NCBI GenBank assembly: GCA_036971615.1 | Contig: JAYKKR010000015.1 | Span: 682,001 to 746,000 of the forward strand | Direction: 5' to 3' | Source of the DNA: Amyloporia xantha | Lineage: Eukaryota > Basidiomycota > Agaricomycetes > Polyporales > Adustoporiaceae | DNA length: 64,000 nt | Shown: positions 39,152-52,486 of the stretch, one piece after another | How the letters are laid out: each line of letters starts with the position of its first letter | Position numbering within the stretch: the first letter of the stretch is position 1 | Notes under the pieces: model-generated | The model's input: the letters and a program-made list of their open reading frames with translations, nothing else | Database searches by the model: none | What the model was told of the DNA's origin: nothing | Made by a program: the position numbers and the translations under genes

Positions 39152-39234
39152 TGACCACCGCAGGACTCGAACCTGCAACCTTTTGGTAGCGTAGGCAATC
39201 GAAGCCAAACGCGCTACCATTGCGCCAGGTAGCC
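39152..39234 (-). tRNA. tRNA-Arg(TCG) with 11-nt intron, copy 2
   Basis: The mature sequence is identical base for base to the copy at 36167-36249, in opposite orientation. Only two bases differ, both inside the 11-nt intron (TTGCCTACGCT here, TTGCCGACGGT in copy 1). Same cloverleaf and anticodon. It lies about 270 bp upstream of the CDC7 start and transcribes in the same direction as CDC7. Confidence 0.95.
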
Positions 39235-39412
39235 ATGCAGATTGTCCCTTTTAATGTTAATTTACCCAGCTTTGTATTCTTGGATATCCATTTCCAGCCC
39301 GTGCTGCTTGTGCATGCTCTTTCATTCTAACCTCGACCGACGAGTAACCCCGAAGCTACCTCTTGTCGACTTTTACGAATGTCGTCGGTGATAGCCTGAT
39401 GCTTTGACGCAG

Positions 39413-41978
39413 ATGCACAGTCTGGACGACCTCCGCTACTTGTGTCTGCAGTTGATCTCCAGTCCAGTCTTTCAACAAATATTCCCACTCATCGTCGTCC
39501 TCGTCATCCCGCTCCTCATCTTAACAGCCAACGCCTACGGAGACTCATTGATCTCGTCCTTATACATGGTTTTGGAATCGCTATCAGGTGTTTTCCCTTG
39601 GAATTGGTTCGATGGACACCCGGGCCCGAGCTCTAGCCCCGAGAAAAGGAAGTCCAGGAAGAAACATGCCCGCACACGGGCGGAACAGTCAGCACAGGAG
39701 GAACATAGCCTGGGTGAGCAGCTTTAGGTTTGCAATGCCACCGGATGGGATGGTAGCTCAATCCTCGGTCAGAATTCCTACACGAGGGCGGCGATGATGA
39801 AGGATACTATCCAGGACTGGTCAATATCTCAGGCACGTATTGTTTCATGGACTCGACATTGCAGGTATGTAAGATGGGCGATCGGATCAGACTATTCTGT
39901 TATACTCACATCAGATGGTAGGCCATGGCTTCACTGTGCTACCTGCAGCCGCACATAGAACAGATACATGCGAAAGCAGAAGCTCTTGATGTGCCGACGC
40001 CGGTCATAGATGCGCTGCGAGATCTCCTACATGGTGAGTGCCCATTTCACATATTTATGGCGTTCATGATGCTTAGACTAGTAGGCCTCAACACTCCGAC
40101 GTCTTCTCCGAAAGCCATACGTCCCGTTGACATCATTAACGCCCTATCAAACCATTCGCCCGGCAAACACAGCTCATTATTTTCCTCACGCGAGCATCAA
40201 GACGCACAGGAGCTCTTCCAGCTTCTCTCCGAATGCATAAAGAGTGAGGCGGCGGCGGTAGACAAGGAGGGTCATCGCGATCGTGGACTTGGGGGGCTTG
40301 CTCCAAGCCAGGGTCCCGCAGGCCGCGAAATTGGCAAGAGTGTGTTTGACGGGCTGACCGCGAACAGGCGCAGTTGTGTGGAGTGTGGTTACACAGAAGC
40401 GGTGATGCACTTTGCCTTTGACAACTGGCAACTCGCCGTTCCTAGGATGGCGGTACGCATATCTGTCTTATTCAGATGTGACACGGTAGACCTACCATCA
40501 TTTCACAGGGGCAATGCCGGCTAGAAGACTGCCTAGAAGACTACACGCGATTAGAGATCTTGACTGATTGCATTTGTCGGAAGTGTTCCATGCTGGCGAC
40601 GTACCGACGATTGGTACAAGAGGCGGATAAGCTCACGGACTTGTTGCAAGCAGAGCGGGAACCGTCCGCTTCCAAGAAGAAACGCGCACGTGATGCACGG
40701 AAGCTAGTGGCACGCATGAAAGCAGCACTGGATGATGGACGGATCGAGGAAGATATCAAGGGTGTGAAGATGGAGAAGGTCTTCAGTAGGGCTTCCACTA
40801 AACAAGCCATGATTGCACGAGTACGCATGTTCGTAGTTTTTTGCCCTGTCAGCTACTGAAATTCTTCTGATTAGCCCCCACGTGTTCTTGCCCTTCATCT
40901 CAATCGCTCTGTGCATTATGGCCACTACGCCGCTAAAAATACCTGTCGGGTTGTCTTCCCAGAGATCTTGGACCTCACCCCCTACACTACGTCTGGGCAA
41001 CTTTCCACGGTCCCGTCAGTTCCCATCTCCTCACCACCTCCACCCATTCCTCGTAGCACAACTCCTACTCCAGCTACTTATGCGACGCAACGCACTCTCT
41101 ACCGTCTTGCAGCTGTCGTCTGTCATTACGGCCAGCACTCTTTCGGTCATTACGTCTGCTTCCGGCGTAAACCAAGACCTCCTAGTGCCGGCGCACGCCG
41201 CTTCGCACCACCTAAGCTAGCCTGTCCAGTTGGGTGTGAGTGTGAACGATGTGAACAGTACGGGTCGATCCGTGACGAGGAAGATAGTCCTCCGAGGCCA
41301 GGCCGGGGCTGGTTGCGCATCAGCGACGACAGCGTGCGAGAGGTCGGGCTCGAAACTGTGCTGCAGGAAGGGTCTGGCGCGTTCATGCTATTCTACGATC
41401 GCGTTGTCATGCCTCGGCCCAGTATCTACCTGTCACATTCACTGCGCAGTTCGGAAGAGACCCTGCGTCCTGAATGTGTACACGCGAACGGTTCATCTGC
41501 ATCTCTGTCCAATGGCGACGTGGCAGTGAGCGACTTGAAAGTCGTGAAGCCGATTCCAAGGATGATGGGGCCAAGGGTCATCCAGAGTGTATCAGCGCAT
41601 TCAACGAGGGGCATGTCCATGTCTCCACCGGAGCGGGAGATTGTCACTGGATCGTCTCAGGTAGCATCGGCATCCAACGCTAGCCAGACATCATTGCGGA
41701 ACGGCCACGCACCAATATCCGCACCGAATGATGCACCGGTAGAGATGGCTGCACTGATGCGAAAGGTCTCTGGTCCAACGGTATCTAATAGCGTTGATGC
41801 CGCTGCTCCGGTACGCTCCCCACCCTCCTCGAAGTCGGGGATGTCAGCGCCAACAACATCTCCTTCTCATCGTACTAGGCAATCGCCCCGTCGCGCACAA
41901 CTTGCATCGCCCCAGTCACTCACATCCCAACCTGAATCTGCTTTGCCCTCGGCGAGGACGGTCGACCTTCGCGCATAG
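39413..41978 (+). CDS. ubp1: Ubp1-like membrane-anchored ubiquitin-specific protease
   Basis: Cysteine protease that removes ubiquitin, here N-terminally anchored as in yeast Ubp1. ATG at 39413 (MHSLDDLRYLCLQLI); TM helix about residues 20-42 (IFPLIVVLVIPLLILTANAY); basic linker. Intron 39714-39772 joins EEHSL to EFLHEGGDDEGYYPGLVN. Cys box GLVNISGTYCFMDSTLQ; then REHQDAQELFQLLSECIKS; a CxxC pair (SCVECGYTEAV; CICRKCSMLATY); PRVLALHLNRSVHYGHYAAK; His box VVCHYGQHSFGHYVCFRRK; WLRISDDSVREVGLETVLQE with FMLFYDR. A long disordered Ser/Pro tail ends RTVDLRA, stop TAG at 41976-41978. The Cys box is unusual, see findings. Confidence 0.92.
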
Positions 41979-42462
41979 CACATGTGATGTCGTTTCTTGT
42001 TTAATTCTGACGATGTATCATTAGTACTTATCGCTATAGCCATCCACACATCTACTACAGATCTCCTGCCACCTATTTCATATGCAAGATTGTTGGCGTG
42101 TTATGTATCACTGACCACCCCCTCTCAATCATGATCTCGATGGTGAAAACTTGGTTTCAGTGTAGTGTCATTGGATAGCAAGGTCTACACAGCTGGATAG
42201 TCCTATCCTCCATCATGTGTCCATTCCAACCAGTCCCAGCAAATAATATAGCACAGTCCTCCCGAAGAATAAATGACATGCGTACATCAAACGTACAACT
42301 CAACAACGCGTCCCATCTTCGCACCGGATCCTACAGCAGTCTGGTAGTACGTACATCCAGCGGACGGGCAGCGGTCGAACTCGACGATGAGGCGGCAAGG
42401 ACAGGCATCATACAGCTCTATGTAAGTCCCGACGAGGCGCGACGGTAACCAAGGGACATCGG
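41979..42462. other. convergent intergenic region
   Basis: 484 bp between converging stops; nothing recognised beyond probable 3' UTRs. Confidence 0.5.
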
Positions 42463-42891
42463 TCACCAGTAGATGAAGCGTTCCACTGTCCGCTGCTTGT
42501 GGGGCGAAGGGCGTGTGTAGGAGATAGTGCGCTTCACACGGGTGACGGTGGGGTACCTGAAGATAGCGCCAATGACAGTCAGACTGACGACCAGCTCAGC
42601 AATCACTTGAAATGCGTACCATGCATTGTAGATCTCTCCTGGCTCTAGCTGGACTTCGACGATCTGACGGCCCTACAACCCCATTACACGTCAGAGATAG
42701 AACGAGACGAAAGTCACCATATACTAACAGCGTAGTCGATGTGAGTGCCGATGACAAGACCCTCTGTCCTCCCATTGGGTCCGTGCTGGATGGCAACAAT
42801 ATCCCCTGGCTGTGAAGTCGCATGGTACACTTTAATGCAAGGAAATAGAATAGACGTGGAGACATACCGCAATCTCTTCAGAAGATGACAT
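42463..42891 (-). CDS. small SH3/Tudor-like basic protein (~84 aa)
   Basis: Family not recognised. Four exons by eye: MSSSEEIA | PGDIVAIQHGPNGRTEGLVI ...DYA | GRQIVEVQLEPGEIYNAW | YPTVTRVKRTISYTRP ... RTVERFIYW, stop TGA at 42463-42465. Donors gtatgt, gttagt and gtacgc; acceptors cacag, tgtag and ttcag. The Gly/Val pattern of the first 50 residues resembles a small beta-barrel (KOW/SH3/Tudor type), the tail is strongly basic. Without the last intron a frame with a hydrophobic stretch (VIAELVVSLTVIGAIF) also stays open, so a membrane isoform cannot be excluded. Function unknown. Confidence 0.65.
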
Positions 42892-43524
42892 GATAAAGCT
42901 TGAAGGAACTTACGGGAAGTCGATAACTAGAGACGGCGGTGAAGAGTAATGGGAGAAAAATACGCGAAAAATGGGAGCTTTTATAGATTAGATGAGCAGG
43001 GGGAGGGCGAGGCAGCCATGAGGCAGATGATTTGGTCGCCGCCCTGCGTTCTCGAATTCTTCCGAACTCATTGTTGTTCTGCTTGTTCTGACTGCCACGG
43101 TAAATCGGCTATAAGCTTATATGATTGGAGACTAGACGAGACATGCGACGGATCATTTGCTTGCTGCTCGGTTGTCCGCTAGCTCTGCGGAATCTATTCC
43201 TCTGAAATTCAGACCAAGTCGATGTACTATAGCTATTCCTCACCATTGGCAAGCTCAAGGCCGCGCGCAACATCAGGAAGGTCGCTTGCCTACACGATCA
43301 TAACAGACGAAGGCACAGCTTGACAGGATGCGGTGAAATGAATGATGAAGGGGCTCACATGGTGCTACAAATACAACGCCGGAAGCACGTTGTCGGCGAC
43401 GGGCACTGTACGTATACATCTTACGCTCTACAGGTGCGTGTTTACGACTACAACCAGCTCCAAAAGATGCCAAATGCTATACAATAGACATGCCCAAACC
43501 ATAAGGGAACCGCGCACAACAATC
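42892..43524. other. intergenic region, nothing recognised
   Basis: 633 bp: upstream DNA of the small protein and 3' flank of the DnaJC28-domain gene. Confidence 0.5.
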
Positions 43525-45035
43525 TCATCGCCCTCTGAGAGTTGCCCACAAGTCACGAATCATATCGCGGAAGCTCAAGACTCCGAGAGGATCAGTCCCA
43601 GCTGATCCTGCAGTCCTCCCACCTATAGCGGAGGAATCGTGAATCCTACTGCTAAGGGTACCCTGGAGCTTGACCCTGTCAGCGAGACCACGAAGGATGT
43701 CCACTGCTGAGTCGCGGTATACTTTCTCCAATTCAGCGCTCCGTGAATAGTAGGCCCGGCGTACTGCGTATGGCGCCAGTCCGTTGTATTTCCTCACCAG
43801 GGCGTTAACATCGTCTATAGCTTGGTCATGGAATGCGCGCTCTCGTGCTTCCCATTCCGTATCTCGCATTGAGGTGACATCGGCTAGCGTCAGGGTAGGT
43901 AGTTGTCCCACAGGCTGAGACAGCGTCAACATCCGTATTGCGCGCCTCGTCCACGACTGTCTGATGACGTCTCGGAAAGACGCTATGGCAGACTCCAGCT
44001 CTGTTGTAGGGTTGTTCATCAGTGGAAGGTGACTTGACCCTAGAACATGCACTCACCTCCCTGTACTTCTACCCACGGTGGAGCGGCGCCCTGACGCTGG
44101 ACGATACGGTTCATTAAAAATTCCTCTCGACCAATGAAGGGGTTTCTGTCCTGCGCGATGGCCGCCAGAGGTTGGCCTCGACCCTTGACATTTTTGAAGA
44201 GGCCCTCCTGACGAGCTTTCTGAAAAGTCCCGATGAGCGAAATTTCGGAGGGAAGTCTATAATTGCAACGAACCTCTATCCGATCTTCGACCAAGCTAGC
44301 CCAACCTTTGAGTGAGACAGGATTTGGTCGTCTCTGCATAGCTTCGGCGCCATTCTTGATCCCCAGGCGGTAGTCCAGTGTTGATTCTCTAGCTCTCGAT
44401 AACCTGCCAGCATGCTCTGTGCGTCGTCTCGTCTCCCTTTCCTTCCTCCTCGCTTTCTCATCGAGGACTGGAGGAGACGCCGTCCTCGAGGGTTTCGGAA
44501 TGTGTCCGTAGCGTATATTTGAAGTGGCATGCGACGGCACCTTGAAGGTTGTATGCCATGGCTTATGACCCTCAATAGAAGGTAACAACGGCTCGTTCGC
44601 CATGTACCGTCGAGGAGCATCCTCCCGCACACTTTCTGCCTCAGAAGTGGACACGATTTCATCGATAGCAGCCGGAGAAGACAACTTCGGAGGAGCCTGC
44701 TTTAGCTTCTCATCCGCGCTCCTGATGGGCCCGCTGCGTAGGGGCTTGTACTTGTCCACCAGCATGCGCAGAACCGCATCCTGCATAGATTCTTCGCCTG
44801 TCCAGTTCTCATTCTGGCCCTCTAGAATGGTGATCTTGCTCGGGCGAGCAGGAGGTTGCTCCTCCGCTTCCTCGCATGCTGCATCCTCGAAGAGCTTCGA
44901 GCTCGCTCGGTGATCGCCCCCTTCATACAGGACTGCATTATTTGAGAGGCTCCTCCACCACGATGACTTGGATGTGACTCTGCAGCTGGCTAGTGATGGA
45001 AACTTCAAAGAGAGTAAAGGTCGAGCTGGGGGCAT
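43525..45035 (-). CDS. DnaJC28-domain (DUF1992) protein, probably mitochondrial
   Basis: Contains the DnaJ-homologue-subfamily-C-member-28 conserved domain. The J-domain itself is not visible. ATG at 45035 (MPPARPLLSLKFPSLASC) gives a Ser/Arg/Leu-rich, acid-free N-terminus typical of a mitochondrial presequence; the longer frame upstream has no ATG. Domain core: LVEDRIEVRCNYRLPSE (degenerate), IGTFQKARQEGLFKNVKGRG, NPFIGREEFLMNRIVQRQGA, PPWVEVQG. One intron (donor gtgagt at about 44051) joins it to ELESAIASFRDVIRQSWTRR, a helical C-terminal region ending RDLWATLRGR, stop at 43525-43527. About 480 residues; function in mitochondria inferred. Confidence 0.85.
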
Positions 45036-45302
45036 ACAGGATGGTTGATAATCAAGGAGGGACTTAGTCAGGCTTTCAGCCACACCGCGTTTGTACGACT
45101 TTGCTTCCAGTGGCGGATTATAGAACCCCCGGCGGTGAATCGAACTCACTCATGGATCGTGAACATTGCAATTGGACCAAATACCTACAGTCTATATCAT
45201 GTACACTATCATCGCAAATGACTAGTGACTACAATATCTCTTCTCCTTGATACAGCTCTGAAAACAAATACAGTTGTGTTTGAGTTCTCTTTTCGCATCT
45301 CC

Positions 45303-47596
<2,294 letters not shown>

Positions 47597-47820
47597 GATG
47601 GTGGTGGAAGTTCAGGAGAGGCTACGGCGCAAGCAACGCTCCTGAGACTGGGTACTTGGCCGGTGACTTTACTAGATCCATGATCGATAAGTAGCATGAC
47701 TCGGACCAACTTCATGCCCATATATTGAACCAGGCACAGGCTTGAAGGATGTGCCATACATGTCATTAGCCTAACACCGGTTCGGCTACAGTATATTCCA
47801 GCTCATTAAACAAATCAATA

Positions 47821-48082
47821 TTGCTGGTTTCAGCGCCCAAGGCGCGGCGGCCAAACGTGTACAAATTTTGGCCTGTGGCTGTTTTTTTTTCTAAGGCTGC
47901 GACCGCGAAACTCGAACAACTGTAGCTCGCTCATTTCTCATTGTCTCGACCTGCTTCATAAATCAAAATTGCTCTATTTATCTGTCCGGAGGGCACCACG
48001 AAGTCCGTTCGACGAAAATCCAACTCGTTTCAAGGTTGCTTTTTCGCCGTCCACCAGCACTCAGAACGGCTCTGGCTCTTTC
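47821..48082 (+). repeat. left terminal inverted repeat
   Basis: Begins TTGCTGGTTTCAGCGCCC after a TA; near-perfect inverse of 49109-49370. Confidence 0.9.
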
Positions 48083-49108
48083 TCCACAACTCGCACCCTC
48101 ATTCGCTTGCCTTCAGACAGCCTTGGTAAACTCTCTTGAGAGCCCCACACTGATATTTCCCTGTATAAAAGCGTGCAAATTTCTAAGCTGTACTTGGAGC
48201 ACCTTCACCTGCACTGCTCGAGGTGTGTGACGTCTCTGGGCTGTTCATTGATGAGATCGTCAATCACATAGAAACGTACCATCCAAAAGGTACTCAAATT
48301 ACTCAATAGGACTGGAGATTTGGTGTGTTGCCAGACGCAAAGTGCGCTGTGGACAAGGGCTGTGTGAGATTGGGTTGGAGGTGAGTGCGGTGTCTTTATC
48401 CATGCTATTTTTTCATCTGAATGTCTCTGTATAATGAATTATCGCACTGTATATTCTACTCAAATGAACTCAGTTCATTTGAGGCTGCAGAGGTCTGTTT
48501 TGAAGTCAACGGTTTGGAGGATGCAATTGAGGATAGGCTCCACCCCTCGAAAGGTATGTATTTTGTCTTTACAGTCGTATTTATCCTTGAATAGAGATTT
48601 CGGTTAAGGACTCGCAGGAGAATCAGTACCATTCCGATTGAATACGTGCTGCAGGTGAGTTGTCAGGTGAATGATCGCTTGCTGACACTCGTCTGCTTGT
48701 TCTGATTCTTTCCTATATGACTTGTGTTTTCTGTACATACAATTGAATTTATGATGAATGAACGACAGTATAGCTACAGTATTCGGCAGATAGGGAACTC
48801 TGTGATCACCCTTGAAGCAAGATGTTATGCTCTGACCAACTCCGACATAGTACCAATGACAAGAAATATATTTTGTGACTACCATATTACACGGTGCACT
48901 GGAGAGGATCAACAAAGATTCTTCTGAGCTGAAAGAACGAGGAAACACGTTGCGGAGCGGGAGCAAAAGCCGTCCTGAGTGCTGGTGGGTGGCGAAAAAG
49001 ACGGCTCGGAACGCTGCACACTTTCGTAGAGGCCCAATCTGGTGCAGGGCCCTCGAGAAGGTCTATCAAGACAGACCTAAGAGAAAAGAACATGAATTCA
49101 TGTCACAA

Positions 49109-49370
49109 AGAAGGAGCCCGAGCCGTTCTGAGTGCTGGTGGACGGCGAAAAAGCAACCTTGAAACGAGTTGGATTTTCGTCGAACGGACTTCGTGGTGCC
49201 CTCCGGACAGATAAATAGAGCAATTTTGATTTATGAAGCAGGTCGAGACAATGAGAAATGAGCGAGCTACAGTTGTTCGAGTTTCGCGGTCGCAGCCTTA
49301 GAAAAAAAACAGCCACAGGCCAAAATTTGTACACGTTTGGCCGCCGCGCCTTGGGCGCTGAAACCAGCAA
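49109..49370 (-). repeat. right terminal inverted repeat
   Basis: Ends GGGCGCTGAAACCAGCAA before a TA; its inner edge is next to a direct partial repeat of the motif ending gctggtggacggcgaaa. Confidence 0.9.
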
Positions 49371-49471
49371 TAAGTATAAGGCGTGAGGTATGTTTCCGAG
49401 TATGTGGAAGATAATGGTAACGATAAACTCCGACTAGGAATGAACTAACGAGAGTATGTAGAGAATTACTA

Positions 49472-50320
49472 TCATATGGTGGAAGGTAAGTCGTCAATCC
49501 TCTTCTTCAGGTCCTGCAGAAACCAATGCGCATCAAGAATGCTGCTAGCACAACGCGGGCACCCTGCCTGTGCTGACTGTGCCAGAAAGGGCAGGGAGAA
49601 AATTACCGCCGTCGTCGGCCGCGCACCAAGCTCCTTTCTCGCCCGCTCCTGGAAATCCTTCCACCACTTCGGCTGACTCAAGGTGAAGGAGGGGACATAG
49701 GCGGGGTTTACTGCATTGCACTGCATGCACTTCACTTCGTCCGGGATCTTTAGAAGCTCCTGTGCAGCTTGCGCTCGCCGGTGGTGGAGATCGAGTAGTC
49801 GATGATATGAATAGGCTGTGATGTGCTTGAAGTCGTCATGGAGCGGTCCGCCGAGGAGATGTACGGATAGAGTGTGTTGCGACGCTGTCTTCGCTTCCTC
49901 CTCGAAGCCGAATCGTGAGGCAATAGCATAGACTCGTGTCGCCGCTGCCTCTACGAATCGCGGGGAAACGAGAGTTTTGCGCAGGGCCTCGATAGGGGCA
50001 GTCATGTCATATTTCACTGCTGCCGATAGCACCGACGTCAATTCGTCTAAAGTGTCGATGGGCGGGTTCGAAATAGGGTACACGAATCGCAGCAAGGTCT
50101 CGAGGGTGAGGTGATCCTCTGAAGCTTCCAAGACGGGCTTCGTGGTGTCGGGGGACGGGTTCTGTGGTAATGTGAACATTACACGGAAGAAAGGCGACGC
50201 TGCAGAGAGAATGCATCGATGCACATGGAAGTCGACAGCGCTAGGAGTTGAATGCAACACGACGTCTGCATCGGCATACTCAAAGAACTCGGAGATCATG
50301 TTGGAAGTGGGAAATGACAT
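49472..50320 (-). CDS. BTB/POZ-domain protein
   Basis: Single-exon gene, 282 residues. ATG at 50320 (MSFPTSNMISEFFEYADA), stop at 49472-49474. BTB fold at about residues 12-115: DADVVLHSTPSAVDFHVHRC, ILSAASPFFRVMFTLPQ, TLETLLRFVYPI, LTSVLSAAVKYDMTAPIEAL. The second half is helical, then carries two Cys pairs (CMQCNAVNPAYV; CPRCASSILDAHW) that could bind metal. This fungal architecture is common in Agaricomycetes; partner (for example Cul3) is inferred only. The transposon ends about 100 bp past the stop. Confidence 0.88.
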   Translation of the reverse strand: MSFPTSNMISEFFEYADADVVLHSTPSAVDFHVHRCILSAASPFFRVMFTLPQNPSPDTTKPVLEASEDHLTLETLLRFVYPISNPPIDTLDELTSVLSAAVKYDMTAPIEALRKTLVSPRFVEAAATRVYAIASRFGFEEEAKTASQHTLSVHLLGGPLHDDFKHITAYSYHRLLDLHHRRAQAAQELLKIPDEVKCMQCNAVNPAYVPSFTLSQPKWWKDFQERARKELGARPTTAVIFSLPFLAQSAQAGCPRCASSILDAHWFLQDLKKRIDDLPSTI

Positions 50321-50557
50321 ATTCCGCAGCTACATGGTCTTATATTCAGTCCGGTGCACAACCGCAATGACGGAAGAGTCAAAGTTCAGCCTCAATCGGA
50401 TCCAAACTCAACTTGAACAGGAGCATTTGACCGGATCTAGGATCTAGATATGACAGTTGCAAGAGTGTCGCGGCAACGGTCACAGGGGAACAGCGCACAG
50501 CACAGCAGAGACTATTGGGTCGTAGAGGAACAAGAAGTGGCAGATGAGCGCTGAGGC

Positions 50558-52102
50558 TCAGCGTCGACGATCATAACGGTCTCTCGAGCGTCTATCCCTG
50601 CTCCTCTGGCGCTCTCGATCACGCTCTCCGCCCCGGTCTCTCGGACGGGGAGACTTCGACCGTCTCCTGCGCTCCCGTGAGCGCTCCTGGCGAGGGGTTC
50701 CGCTCCTGCTGCCACTTCGACGAAGGCGGTGGCGGTCCTCATCTGGTACGTCAAAGACCATACCATAACTGCCACCCTGGCCCCCGGTGCCCTCCCTGTA
50801 TCGTCGCGTTGGCTCCAAATTGTCCAATCCACCAAATCCTCCGCCGCCACGTCCTTTGCCTTCCCGAGGCAGACGTGGCCCCATCTTGGGATTGTTCGAC
50901 CACGAAGTATTGAGACGAGACACAGACTGTGAGCTGTAGGGCACTGTTAACTGCAATCGGAGCAATGACGTCGATAGTTGTTACTTACAAGTCGACCCAT
51001 ATTCGCCGATCGTCGACCAGGACATTCTGCATTTTAAAATAAGCCTACATTGTGTCAGCAGCGAATACTATATCATAATAAAGGGAAAAATACCTGTTCC
51101 GCATCTTCTCGTTTATCGAATTCGATAAAGGCGTACTGAAGGGAGTCCCCTGTACTCTTGTCACGAATCACTTGGCAGCTCATAATGGTTCCGAAGCGAG
51201 AAAATATAAGCTCCAAGTCTTCGTCTCGTGTGACTGGGTTCAATTTACACACAAAAAGGACGTTCTCTGGTGGCCGCACGTTAGCAAATGGCAAGTCCCC
51301 AACCATTTCCAACGTGAGCGCTGCAGCACGAGCTGTTTGCTTTCGACGTTCAGCTTCTGCCTCCTCTTCGGGCAATGTTGCGAGTGGGTCTTCGTCTTCT
51401 GCTATGCGGGTAGAATTATCTGGCGGGCTGGTCGGTATCGACTCGGGCACTACAAGGCCTGGAGGGTCTTCGAATGGATCGTCTGCGAGTATCTAGCTCA
51501 GGACGTGAGTATCAAATGGCGAAAGAGTTGCTCACCCAAAATTTCGACATGTCGTATTCGGACATCCTTCAAGGGCCTCCCATCCTGGTCTGTGAAGACC
51601 TCATTTAGCTTATCCAGCGTGTCCAGCCCCTCCACTACATGCCCGAAGACTGCGTGCTTCCCATCAAGATATTCGATGTCGTCCGCCAACGTGATGAAGA
51701 ACTGACTGCCGCAGCCGCCTTTATTTTGTCCATCGATAGATGGGGCTACCGCCATGGACACGGTCCCCTTCTCCTTGTGCTTCAACTGCGGGACGAATTC
51801 GGGGCTGAAGTAGCGGGGTCCTTGTTTTCCTTGCTGTGAGGCTATAAAAGACCAGATGGACTCGCCTCCTGTACCACTAGCTGAAGGGTCTCCGGTTTGG
51901 GCCAAGAAATCCTTTGACACTGTACATTGTTATGAGAGACAAGATACTATCATTTGGACCTGGACGTACCGTTGAAGAACGCATTGAGATTGTAGTAGTA
52001 TATTTTACACAGTTTAAGAAAATTCTGACATGTCCTCGGACACGCCGTAACCTCAAGGTCAATGACTATGTCACCGACAGACGTCTCTAGCAGAACAGAC
52101 AT
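50558..52102 (-). CDS. PPIL4-type cyclophilin with RRM and RS tail
   Basis: Peptidyl-prolyl isomerase of the nuclear PPIL4/Cyp6 group, linked to splicing and transcription. ATG at 52102 ([18 protein letters not shown]); first intron after NLNAFFN. Cyclophilin domain: [97 protein letters not shown]. Then a linker, the RRM ([54 protein letters not shown]) and an Arg/Ser/Asp-rich tail ([17 protein letters not shown] ... DRYDRRR), stop TGA at 50558-50560. Domain order and spacing match the family. Divergent from tRNA-Gly, 95 bp apart. Confidence 0.93.
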
Positions 52103-52197
52103 GAGTGTACATAGTAAGAGGGGAAGAAGCTACTGTAGTTAACGAAGAATCACATGACACTTATACAATATACTGTGTTTTGTCGACCTATTATAAG

Positions 52198-52283
52198 ACA
52201 CCGATGGTGAAACGGTATCATGCTTGCCTTCCATAAACGGTTTTCTGTAGCAAGCGGCGCGGGTTCGACTCCCGCTCGGTGTA
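52198..52283 (+). tRNA. tRNA-Gly(TCC) with 15-nt intron
   Basis: Acceptor ACACCGA pairs perfectly with TCGGTGT, discriminator A; anticodon stem CTTGC/GCAAG; T-arm GCGGG TTCGACT CCCGC. The anticodon loop region is 22 nt: CT-TCC-A, a 15-nt intron, then A. Anticodon TCC reads Gly GGA. Confidence 0.94.
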
Positions 52284-52290
52284 TACTCTC

Positions 52291-52295
52291 TTTTT
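52291..52295 (+). terminator. Pol III T-run for tRNA-Gly
   Basis: TTTTT 8 bp after the tRNA 3' end. Confidence 0.75.
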
Positions 52296-52486
52296 ACCTC
52301 TTTTGTTTCGAGTCACGAGTTGCAGCAAACGCACACCAGTGCTGGCGTGCTGATGCTCCGGATTTTCCGATTCAAGACCGATTAGTATACGGAGACTTTA
52401 GAGAAAATTCACTGTGCGATAGATATATCTGTGGTTCCCAGTGAAGTGTACGATACACAATCTAAACGTACGTGTTGATTTTCACT

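Larger units (their letters stand above)
47821..49370. mobile_element. non-autonomous DNA transposon with 262-bp terminal inverted repeats
   Basis: A 1.55-kb element. Bases 47821-48082 and 49109-49370 are inverted copies: outer ends ttgctggtttcagcgccc and its reverse complement, differing by one base in a T-run (9 versus 8) and a few inner substitutions. Both outer ends are flanked by TA, consistent with a TA target duplication. Interior 48083-49108 has no transposase frame; it holds a further diverged copy of the inner TIR motif (near 48969, again near 49121) and a TATAAAA near 48163. Lacking transposase, it must have been mobilised in trans. Superfamily not assigned. Confidence 0.85.
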
